In this document: piece by piece, positions 28,235-35,931 of the stretch
Position numbering within the stretch: position 1 is the stretch's first letter
Layout: every line of letters begins with the position of its first letter
Assembly (NCBI GenBank): GCA_963747595.1
Contig: CAVVFO010000002.1
Location: forward strand, 1,426,001-1,490,000
Direction of reading: 5' to 3'
DNA: 64,000 nt
Origin: Oleiagrimonas sp963747595
GTDB lineage: Bacteria > Pseudomonadota > Gammaproteobacteria > Xanthomonadales > Rhodanobacteraceae
Made by a program: the position numbers and the translations under genes
Notes under the pieces: generated by a model
The model's input: the letters and a program-made list of their open reading frames with translations, nothing else
Databases searched by the model: none
Told to the model about the DNA's origin: nothing

Positions 28235-28759
28235 ATGCCACAGGCGCTGCACACCCCGCCCAATGCCATCCAGCCGGTCAAGCCGCGCACGGGCATCACG
28301 CTGACGCTCAACGGCGAGTCCTTCACGCATACCGGCGATCCGGCCATGCCGCTGTTGTGGTATCTGCGCGATGTATTGCAGCTGACCGGCACCAAGTACG
28401 GCTGCGACGATGCCACCTGCGGTGCCTGCAGCGTGCTGGTGGACGGCAAGCTGAAACTGGCGTGCCAGCTGCAAATGCAGCATCTGGCCGGGCATGAGGT
28501 CACCACAGTGGAAGGTCTGGAAGATGCGCAGGGGAGCCTGCATCCGCTGCAGAAGGCATGGATTGCCGAGGACGCAATCATGTGCGGATTCTGCCAGCCC
28601 GGCCAGCTGATGGCCGCGGCGGATCTGCTGAGACGCACGCCCAATCCCGGGGACCGGGAGATCGACCGCATCCCCAACCTGTGCCGCTGCGGCAGCTATC
28701 CGCGAATCCGCAAGGCGATCAAGCGCGCCGCAGCCGAAATGCGGAAACACACTTCATGA
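28235..28759 (+). CDS. 2Fe-2S subunit of a molybdenum hydroxylase (isoquinoline 1-oxidoreductase alpha-like)
   Basis: This 174-residue electron-transfer subunit has a plant-type [2Fe-2S] ferredoxin site (C57, C62, C65, C77 in GCDDATCGACSVLVDG..LAC) and a second all-helical [2Fe-2S] domain (MCGFCQPGQ ... CRCGSYPRI). This is the small-subunit layout of the xanthine dehydrogenase/IorA family. It lacks its own export signal; the partner carries a Tat signal and may carry it across the membrane. The stop overlaps the start of the large subunit (ATGA). Confidence 0.92.
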   Translation: MPQALHTPPNAIQPVKPRTGITLTLNGESFTHTGDPAMPLLWYLRDVLQLTGTKYGCDDATCGACSVLVDGKLKLACQLQMQHLAGHEVTTVEGLEDAQGSLHPLQKAWIAEDAIMCGFCQPGQLMAAADLLRRTPNPGDREIDRIPNLCRCGSYPRIRKAIKRAAAEMRKHTS

Positions 28760-31029
28760 GTCGCAACACGGTATGGCTCTCGCGTCGCCGGTTCCTGCAG
28801 ATATCGCTGGCCGCCTCCGGCGCACTGATGGTCGGCGTGCGCGCGGCGCATGCCCGGGAGGCCTCGGTGCCGCCGGTATTGCTGGGCGAGAACTTTACCC
28901 GGTTGGGCCCGTACCTGCGCATCGAACCGGACGGCCGCATCATCATCGGGGCACGCGCGCCGGACTGCGGTGAGGGAACGCGCACCTCTCTGCCGCGCAT
29001 CATCGCCGACGAACTGGATGCGGATTGGTCCATGGTCAGCGTAGTGCCGCTGGGCCCCGCGGTGATCCACGAGAACAACGCCCTGCACTGGCGCTACGGC
29101 CGGCAGCTCAGCGGCGAATCGGCCAATATCCCCGCCGCCTGGGACGACCTGCGCCAGGCCGGCGCACTGGCCCGCTGGCTGCTGTTGCAGGCGGCTGCGG
29201 CCAAAAGCGGTACGCCTGCATCCCGCCTGCGCGCATCCAGCAGCAACATCATTACACCCGGCAACACCCACTACGGATATGGCGAACTGGTGAAGGCCGC
29301 GGCCAAGCAGGCACCGCCGCAGACGCCACCGCCCCTCAAGACGCCCGATCAGTTCACGTTGATTGGCCGTGGCGCTGGCGATGTCGATGCCGAATCCATA
29401 GTCAGCGGCCGCATGCGCTACGCCGTGGATCACAGCGAAGGCGACATGCTGACCGCCGTCATCGTGCACTGCCCTTACCTGGACGGCTCGCTGGACAGCA
29501 TTGATACCAGCGCCACGCTGAAAGTCCCCGGCGTGGCGCAGGTGCTGCAGGTGACGCCCGCACCCGACGCCCTGCTCGGGCAGACCGCACTTGCCCCTGG
29601 CGTGGCCGTGCTTGCCGAAGACATGTGGTCGGCGATGCAGGGCCGTGAGGCATTGAAGCTCACATGGAAGCCTTCCCCGAAACACGCGGACGAGAGCACC
29701 CGCGCGCTGGAGAAGCAGGCCCGCGCGCTGCTCAAGGGGGACAGCGAACCCACCGCACGTCCACGACACGACGGCGACCCGGACACGGCGTTCAAGAAAG
29801 CCCGCTGGACACTGCAATCGACCTACGTGCAGCCCATGGTCGCGCACGCCGACGCCGAAACCATGAACTGTCTGGTGCGGATCGAAAGCGACCACGCCAC
29901 GCTGGTGGTGCCCACCCAGGCGCCGCAGGAGACACTGAGCCTGGTGCAGAAGCTGACCGGCCTGTCGCCGGACAAGATCGACATCAACGTGCCGCGCGTC
30001 GGCGGCGGCCTCGGTCGCCGGCTGGATCAGGACATGGTGGCAGAAGCAGTCATGCTGGCCAAGGCGGCCAAGAAACCGGTGAAGCTGGTCTGGACACGCG
30101 ATCAGGATTTCATGCACGACGTGTATCGCCCCGGTGCCGTGCACACGCTGTCCGCCGCGCTGGACCGCCACAAGCACTTCACCGCCTGGCGCCAGCACAA
30201 GGCCAGCCCGTCGATGCTGTGGCAGCGTGGCGTCGCCGCGGATCGGCTGTGGACCTCCGAGGTGCAGGCCGACGCGCTGCCCGCCGGCCTCATCCCCAAT
30301 TTCGAGACCATCTGGTTCGGTCTGGATTCGGACATCCCTCGCGGCGAAACCCGCGCCGGATCGCATACCGTCAACACATTCGCCGAACAGTGCTTCCTGG
30401 ACGAGGTGGCCAGGCACGTACGCGTCGATCCGCTGCAATTGCGCCTCGACCTGCTGGGCAAGACCGCGCAACAGCTGCCGTATCGCGACCGCGGCGGCGC
30501 CATCGATACGGGCCGTCTCAGCGCTGTGCTCACCGCCGTCGCCGAGCGCATCGGCTGGCACCACCCGCCCCGCAACGGCCATGGTCTGGGGATCGCCTTC
30601 CACTACATCTACGGCGGCTACTGCGCGCACGCCTTCGAAGTGTCGGTGCACAAGCGCGACCACACGCAGCTGATCATCCATCGTGTGGTCTGTGCCGTGG
30701 ACGTGGGCCGCGTGGTCAATCCCACAGGGCTCGAGGCCATCGTCACCGGCGCCACGCTGGACGGCATCTCCACCGCGCTGGGGCAACGCATCAGCGTGGA
30801 CAAGAACCAGGTCCAGCAGCACGGCTACAAGGACTACCCCATGGCACGCATGGCGCAGGTACCGCGCAAGATGGAGGTGATCTCCATGCCGTCGGACGCG
30901 CCACCCACCGGCGCCACCGGCATCGCCATGCCCTCGTCGGCCCCGGCGCTGGCCAACGCGGTATATGCCGCCACCACCGTGCGCATCCGCCGTCTGCCGC
31001 TGATGCCCGAATTGCTGCGACTGCTGTAA
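28756..31029 (+). CDS. Molybdopterin-binding subunit, Tat-exported (isoquinoline 1-oxidoreductase beta-like)
   Basis: This 757-residue molybdenum hydroxylase large subunit of the xanthine dehydrogenase/aldehyde oxidase family is of the two-subunit IorAB type. The N terminus has a twin-arginine signal (SRRRFLQISLAASGALM). Family segments include the cofactor-contact VPRVGGGLGRRLDQD region and RAGSHTVNTFAEQCFLDEVA. There is no FAD subunit, so electrons probably go to a cytochrome. No cofactor-maturation gene of the XdhC type is adjacent. The substrate is unknown; family members oxidise N-heterocycles or aldehydes. A REPIN repeat follows the stop. Confidence 0.88.
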   Translation: MSRNTVWLSRRRFLQISLAASGALMVGVRAAHAREASVPPVLLGENFTRLGPYLRIEPDGRIIIGARAPDCGEGTRTSLPRIIADELDADWSMVSVVPLGPAVIHENNALHWRYGRQLSGESANIPAAWDDLRQAGALARWLLLQAAAAKSGTPASRLRASSSNIITPGNTHYGYGELVKAAAKQAPPQTPPPLKTPDQFTLIGRGAGDVDAESIVSGRMRYAVDHSEGDMLTAVIVHCPYLDGSLDSIDTSATLKVPGVAQVLQVTPAPDALLGQTALAPGVAVLAEDMWSAMQGREALKLTWKPSPKHADESTRALEKQARALLKGDSEPTARPRHDGDPDTAFKKARWTLQSTYVQPMVAHADAETMNCLVRIESDHATLVVPTQAPQETLSLVQKLTGLSPDKIDINVPRVGGGLGRRLDQDMVAEAVMLAKAAKKPVKLVWTRDQDFMHDVYRPGAVHTLSAALDRHKHFTAWRQHKASPSMLWQRGVAADRLWTSEVQADALPAGLIPNFETIWFGLDSDIPRGETRAGSHTVNTFAEQCFLDEVARHVRVDPLQLRLDLLGKTAQQLPYRDRGGAIDTGRLSAVLTAVAERIGWHHPPRNGHGLGIAFHYIYGGYCAHAFEVSVHKRDHTQLIIHRVVCAVDVGRVVNPTGLEAIVTGATLDGISTALGQRISVDKNQVQQHGYKDYPMARMAQVPRKMEVISMPSDAPPTGATGIAMPSSAPALANAVYAATTVRIRRLPLMPELLRLL

Positions 31030-31062
31030 GAGCCCACAGCCTGCGCGTGCCAAGACGCGTCG

Positions 31063-31194
31063 TAGGGGGAATCAATCCCGCAAGGGGACTTCTTGCAGTC
31101 GGGAGCAACGCGACGGATCCGCCTGCTTGCCGGAAGTGAGGTTTTTTTTCTGCAAGCAGGCGGCTCCGTCACTCATCGTTCCTTGAGCCGTCCC
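31063..31194. repeat. REPIN-like palindromic repeat, copy 4
   Basis: It starts at GTAGGGGGAATC. The left arm has the long-loop form (CCGCAAGGGGACTTCTTGCAGTCGGGAGC) before GACGGATCCGCCTGCTTGC. The right arm is GCAAGCAGGCGGCTCCGTCACT...TTCCTTGAGCCGTCCC. It lies between the molybdenum hydroxylase and the convergent proline-rich gene, and includes that gene's stop codon. Confidence 0.85.
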
Positions 31195-32917
31195 ATGACC
31201 ATCGCATTGCATCACCACTGATCCGATTTTTCCTGTTCCGTGTCCGGCATGGGACACCCGGGCGGGGGGGGCTGCCCGCAATCCTGGCCGTGACACAGGA
31301 GGTCGTGTCCCTGGTCGGCAGCGGCGGGCTCGGCGCCGATGCTGCCGGCTTCGGCCCCAGCCCCTTCACCAGCGGCGCGGCGGGTGCCATGTCCAGTCGC
31401 CGGTCGCCATCGGTCGGTGGCGGGGGCGAAGGCGGATTGCCGCTGCCACAAGAGAAGAACGACATCAGCATCAGCGGCGAGAACGCGCACTTGATGCGCG
31501 CGCCACGCGTCATGTGGATGGTCTTGGTGTAGGTGAGATCCTCGACCAGATGGCGGAATGCCGTCTGCAGTGCGGTCTCGCCCAGCGGCGTCCAGTACTT
31601 GTTGAAGCGCGTGGACGTGTAATGGATGCTGCTGGTATTGCGTTCCATGACATCGCTGTTGCCCTGCGGCTGCCGCTGGATGTAATCCGGCGTACCGCTC
31701 TTCCCGGTACCACCGCTCAACGCCAGGCTGCCGTGCTTGCCGTACAGCCGCACACCCTTGCCCGAGGGTGCCTTGCGCGTCGCGAAATGGTCCCCGGCCG
31801 AGGTCTTCGCCCAGGATGTAGTGGCTGGCGCCGGTGCGGATGCAACCGATGTCGCGGGTCGTGGTGCGCGCCTGGTCGCCACCGGCTGCGGTGCAGTGGG
31901 CAGTGCCAATGGCCCCGGCCGGGCTTGCGGCAATGCCGGCATGTCGACCTGAGCGGGAACATGCGGCAGGTCGATCTGCGGCGCAGCCACGCTCGCGCCC
32001 GGCGCCTGCGCAGTCGGCGTCACCTGCGTCGGGGACACCTGCTGCGACTGCGGCTGCACCGAGGGCGCCACGATATCCGGCCGGGAGGCCTGCGGCTGGA
32101 TTGTCGGTGCCGGCGCCCGACCCGGCGCAGGCGTCACATCGGCAAGCGTCACGCCCTGCAACGAGGCATGCGGATGCTCATCCGGCGGTGCCTGAAAACC
32201 GGACTGTGGCGTCTGTGCAGCCACCTGCAGTCGTGGCACCGCCACGGGAACATCCCGCGAGGAGGGCGATGACACGGGCGATGCCGCATCGCTGCTCATC
32301 TTGGGCTCCGGCAGGGACACCGGCGTGACCTGCTGCACCACCCTGGGCGGTGGCGGCGCCTCCGGGACCGGCGTGGGCGAAACAGCGTGGGGCGCGGGCG
32401 CCGGTGTTCTCGCCACCGCCGCCTTGTGTCTGGGCACGGGCTTCGCGGGTTTCTTCGAGGCCCTGGACTTTGCAGTGCGCTGCTTTGGTGCAACCACGGT
32501 CATGTCCGGCAGTGCGACCGGTCCGCTGTGCGGAGCAGTGGCGACATGGCGCTGCGCGGCGCGGCGCACGGGAAGTTTCGGCGGAGTCGGCGGCGGCGGC
32601 GGTTTCGGCGGAGCCTGGATGAAACGCACATCGATGACGCCTTTTCCCGATGTGCTGGGGGGCGCATAAGGCAAGGGTCGCGCCAGGATCAGGGCAACCA
32701 GTACCAGCACATGCAAAAGCACCGACAGCGTCCATGCGGCGATGCGCAGCACAGGCCGCGGCGGCGGCTTGCGCCAGCGCATTTCGAACAGCATGAGTCG
32801 CGCCGCGCGGTCGAACCGACCGTAGCCACCGGCTGGCAACGGCAACCGCGTCACCGGCACCCAACGGTGGTGGGCCACATCCGGCGTGTGCACCGACCCA
32901 AGTTCACGCCGGCTCAA
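31169..32917 (-). CDS. Proline/alanine-rich single-span membrane protein
   Basis: This protein of up to 582 residues has one transmembrane helix near residues 58-80 (LRIAAWTLSVLLHVLVLVALILARP). A long Pro/Ala/Gln-rich low-complexity region (about 100-370) follows, with poly-Pro runs such as PPKPPPPPTPP that recall TonB or TolA spacers. A less biased C-terminal part follows. There is no TonB C-terminal domain. Similar proteins are annotated in Xanthomonadaceae only as transmembrane repetitive proteins. The start is uncertain: TTG 32917 has GGGAAAGG upstream, while ATG 32794 begins just before the membrane helix. The last eight codons and the stop lie inside a REPIN repeat. Confidence 0.65.
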   Translation of the reverse strand: MSRRELGSVHTPDVAHHRWVPVTRLPLPAGGYGRFDRAARLMLFEMRWRKPPPRPVLRIAAWTLSVLLHVLVLVALILARPLPYAPPSTSGKGVIDVRFIQAPPKPPPPPTPPKLPVRRAAQRHVATAPHSGPVALPDMTVVAPKQRTAKSRASKKPAKPVPRHKAAVARTPAPAPHAVSPTPVPEAPPPPRVVQQVTPVSLPEPKMSSDAASPVSSPSSRDVPVAVPRLQVAAQTPQSGFQAPPDEHPHASLQGVTLADVTPAPGRAPAPTIQPQASRPDIVAPSVQPQSQQVSPTQVTPTAQAPGASVAAPQIDLPHVPAQVDMPALPQARPGPLALPTAPQPVATRRAPRPATSVASAPAPATTSWAKTSAGDHFATRKAPSGKGVRLYGKHGSLALSGGTGKSGTPDYIQRQPQGNSDVMERNTSSIHYTSTRFNKYWTPLGETALQTAFRHLVEDLTYTKTIHMTRGARIKCAFSPLMLMSFFSCGSGNPPSPPPPTDGDRRLDMAPAAPLVKGLGPKPAASAPSPPLPTRDTTSCVTARIAGSPPRPGVPCRTRNRKNRISGDAMRWSWDGSRNDE

Positions 32918-33467
32918 GAGGCGCCCTTTCCCGTCACATTGTCGACGTTGCGCGTGATCAATTGTTCTCTCTCCCTCACCCCGGCCGGGTGCGGCAGCAT
33001 GAACCTGATACCTGCAGTCTCAGGCCGGCGCGCACATCCATTTCCAGGCGTTTTTCGCAATGCGCCGGCCTCGGCGGGAGCATCCCTGACTGCACACGAC
33101 ACCTGGTTCGATTTGTTCCGCACGCCAGCAGCAATCAAGAATGCATCCGGAGATCTGGAAAAACAGTGTAACGCGCCCGCAAAGAATGGCCGCAGCGCGG
33201 AGGTCCTGATGATCTCCTGATCGCCTCCGGCGGATGCATGAAGTCCTGGATCGTCACCATAGCGCCTGTACATGGAAAACATGCAGGCCTTGGACCGGCC
33301 GGATCACGGCGAGTTCGCCGGCGCCACCGCGATGCATGGCTCCCGATGGCAAAAACCTAGCTGAATCGGCAACAACCCGGTGGCGGAATATTTAGCCACG
33401 CTACAGCGGCTATTCGTATGGTTGACGTGCAGGGGTTGAACCATGTGCCGCCAATCGGGAGACCACG
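32918..33467. other. 550-bp intergenic region without a supported gene
   Basis: Frames here are short or have coding properties unlike the neighbours. It must hold the promoter of the Met/Gln-rich secreted protein. I see no REPIN copy, tRNA or clear terminator. Confidence 0.45.
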
Positions 33468-33920
33468 ATGAAACTTCGCAATCACACCCTGCACGCCGTC
33501 GTTGCTGCTGCGCTGTTCGCCGCCGCGCCGCTGGCGTTTGGCCACTCCGCACTGCAACAAACGCCGCCCAGCAATACCGGCTCCGAACCCATGATGCATC
33601 AGCAGACGCAGAATCAGTCCAATTCGCAGATGCAGGAGAACCGCGAAAATAACGAAAACATGCAGAATCACAGCATGGAGAACGAGGACGCGCAGGAAAA
33701 CGGCGCGCGGTCCCATTGGAAGATGAAGGGCTGGCACAGCATGCCCGGGACCGTCACTTCGGTGAATCACAACACCGGAATAGTGAAAGTGAGGTCGGAA
33801 GGCAAACATCTGCGCGTCCACTTTCCGCCCAATACCATCACCCAGCTGAAAAGCGGAGACAAGATCAGCCTGAAGTTGGGCTACAAGATGAAGACGTCAG
33901 GCCGCATGGGTCACATGTGA
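33468..33920 (+). CDS. Secreted Met/Gln/Asn/His-rich hypothetical protein
   Basis: This 150-residue exported protein has a signal peptide (about 1-25, ending AFG-H). A low-complexity middle (about 40-90) is very rich in Met, Gln, Asn, Glu and His. A C-terminal segment of about 60 residues (MPGTVTSVNHNTGIVKVRSEGK...GDKISLKLGYK) looks like a small beta-barrel domain. Met/His-rich secreted proteins often bind copper or other soft metals, but no metal genes are adjacent, so this is speculation. GGGAGACC precedes the ATG and a strong terminator follows. I do not recognise a named family. Confidence 0.72.
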   Translation: MKLRNHTLHAVVAAALFAAAPLAFGHSALQQTPPSNTGSEPMMHQQTQNQSNSQMQENRENNENMQNHSMENEDAQENGARSHWKMKGWHSMPGTVTSVNHNTGIVKVRSEGKHLRVHFPPNTITQLKSGDKISLKLGYKMKTSGRMGHM

Positions 33921-33943
33921 CCTTCCCTCTGTACTGCATCCGG

Positions 33944-33978
33944 CGCCGGAAGCTCCATGGGGCTTCCGGCGTTTTTTT
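33944..33978 (+). terminator. Rho-independent terminator
   Basis: A perfect 10-bp stem CGCCGGAAGC / GCTTCCGGCG with an 8-base loop is followed by seven T residues. It lies 24 bp after the stop of the Met/Gln-rich secreted protein. Confidence 0.9.
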
Positions 33979-34141
33979 GTTTTTCCTGATCCATCGCAGC
34001 TCAACCGCCGCCCCGCGGTCGGTTCTGGATTCGATCGCCGCACCGCCACGAAAACCAACAGTAAAACCCGCGCCTGTTTGCTCGAATTATTCCTGCGCGC
34101 CCACCCGGCGCTTTTTTTGACAGGACTCAGGAGGAGCTTTC

Positions 34142-34552
34142 ATGTTCAAGTGGTTTCCCAAGGCTCTGACAGTATGAGCAGCAGCGCTCGCGCTGACCGC
34201 ATGCACCACGGCGATGCTCAACCGGCACCGGCCATTGCCGTACCGGCGGGTGTGACCCGGAAGCAGGTCAAGCAGGCCGTGCTCACCGCGTTGATGCATC
34301 GCAAATGGACCCTGGATACCGTCCGTGAGGGACAGATCCGCTCCACGCTGCATCTGCCCGATCACACTGCCACCATGCGCGTGACATTCGACACGCAGTC
34401 GCGTCGACATCGACTTCGTCAGCACCCACCTGAACTACAAGAAGGTCAACGGACGGCGCTACATCCACCGCAACTACAACGGCTGGATCCAGTATCTGCA
34501 ACAGGACATCCGGCGCAACCTGTCCAACGCCATTGCCATGAAGCATCGCTGA
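34142..34552 (+). pseudogene. Broken lipoprotein gene (stop codon plus two compensating frameshifts)
   Basis: A strong AGGAGGAGC site precedes ATG 34142. The frame reads MFKWFPKALTV, then an in-frame TGA at 34175, then AAALALTACTT with a lipobox (LTAC). From about 34215 to 34400 the protein-like sequence continues in another frame (GDAQPAPAIAVPAGVTRKQVKQ...TMRVTFDTQS). It then returns to the first frame (RVDIDFVSTHLNYKKVNG...YIHRNYNGWI..) to a TGA at 34550. The parts together resemble a family of small lipoproteins ending in a HRNYN.WI motif. Either the gene is decayed or the assembly has errors; the strong RBS suggests recent damage. Confidence 0.65.
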
Positions 34553-34705
34553 GAATGAGGGCCGAGAGCCCGCTCGACGCGGGCCAGGGAGGGCCCGCGC
34601 CCGGTTCACAGAGATTGTCAAAAAGTGCACCCCGGCACGGATTTTCCACGTTTCCCGCCGCATAATTAATAACTCCACGTCTGGCCCCCAGAGCGAGCGT
34701 TTCAA

Positions 34706-35764
34706 GTGCGAAAGATTCACGGGAGCTGCACCCCGGGCCACCGCGCCCAATCAACATGCAGCGCGCAACGGCAGAAGGCGTTTCACGCCGCCCGCGTTGC
34801 CCTGATCACCTTGCTGATGGCGATGCCCTTCATCGCGCAGGCGCGTATCCCCGCTCGGGCGCACTGGACCTTGCGCTTCGGCGACGATTTCAACGGCCCG
34901 GCCGGTCAGCTACCGTCGCGGAAGCTGTGGCGGTTCGATACCGGGCATCGCTATCCCGGCGGTCCGCCGCGCTGGGGCACGCATGAGATCCAGGCCTACA
35001 CCAGGGATCCCGCCAACGTCAGCCTGGACGGCAATGGCCATCTGCGCATCACGCCGCGCAAGGATCCAGCCGGCCACTGGACCTCCGCCCGCATCGAAAC
35101 CCGGCAAGCCGATTTCAAGCCGCCCACGCATGGTGTGCTGCGCATCCAGGCCCGCATCCGCATGCCCGACGTCGACGGCCGCTCCGCGCTGGGCTACTGG
35201 CCGGCCTTCTGGGCCCTGGGTGGTGACTACCGCATCTCCGGCAACTGGCCGCAGATCGGCGAGTTCGACATCATGGAAAACGTCAACGGCCTGGACCGCG
35301 TCTGGGGCACCCTGCACTGCGGCATTGATCCGGGTGGCCCCTGCGGCGAACCCAGCGGCCTGGGAAAACGCATGCGCTGCCCGCAAACCGCCTGTCAGTC
35401 GCACTTCCACACCTACACCCTGGAGTGGGACCGCTCGAGCAGGCCGCAGCAGCTGCGCTGGTACGTCGACGGCCAGCTCTACAACCACATCGCCCAGAAC
35501 CGGTTGCCATCCGATACCTGGAAAGAAGTCACCGGCCACGGCGGCTACTTCCTGCTGCTGGATGTCGCCATCGGCGGCGACTTCTCCTACGCCATGAGCG
35601 GGGGCACTCCCACTCCCACCCCCGCGACCAAGCCGGGGCATCCGATGGTGGTGGACTACGTGGCGGTCTGGACGCGACCGGCGCAGAAAACGTGGAAAAA
35701 AGACAAGACTGCCGCTGTGGAATCGAAGCATCCCGGCCCGGACAACGCGTTGCGAAGCAAATAA
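34706..35764 (+). CDS. Glycoside hydrolase family 16 (beta-glucanase/laminarinase-like), secreted
   Basis: This 352-residue secreted enzyme has a signal-like hydrophobic stretch near residues 29-46 (ending AQA) and a GH16 jelly-roll domain. The catalytic pattern ExDxxE is visible as GEFDIMEN, with the upstream WPAFWALG and the late WYVDGQLY strands typical of family 16. Substrates of this family include beta-1,3- and mixed-linkage glucans; which one applies cannot be told. The C-terminal 25 residues are Lys-rich. The start is GTG 34706. The gene is single. Confidence 0.88.
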   Translation: MRKIHGSCTPGHRAQSTCSAQRQKAFHAARVALITLLMAMPFIAQARIPARAHWTLRFGDDFNGPAGQLPSRKLWRFDTGHRYPGGPPRWGTHEIQAYTRDPANVSLDGNGHLRITPRKDPAGHWTSARIETRQADFKPPTHGVLRIQARIRMPDVDGRSALGYWPAFWALGGDYRISGNWPQIGEFDIMENVNGLDRVWGTLHCGIDPGGPCGEPSGLGKRMRCPQTACQSHFHTYTLEWDRSSRPQQLRWYVDGQLYNHIAQNRLPSDTWKEVTGHGGYFLLLDVAIGGDFSYAMSGGTPTPTPATKPGHPMVVDYVAVWTRPAQKTWKKDKTAAVESKHPGPDNALRSK

Positions 35765-35931
35765 TTCTGCGGATCGACCGACGCAGTCCTGAGGTTGCCG
35801 TCCCAGAACCAAGTGGCAATACAAGACGCCACCTCTCTTCGCCTCGACCCCCGCTTCGCATCACGACCCCGCTTTGCGCTGTCAGGCGCCTATCGCGCTT
35901 GATCTGCCGCCTGGTGGTGACATGGCGGCCA

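Noticed and set aside
34175..34177. In-frame TGA as a selenocysteine codon
   Set aside because: It lies within a signal peptide, there is no hairpin of SECIS type directly after it, and further frame changes follow.
34078..34665. 195-codon frame covering the broken lipoprotein
   Set aside because: Only the middle third resembles a protein family; the lipobox and the C-terminal motif are in another frame, so it is treated as a pseudogene, not an intact gene.
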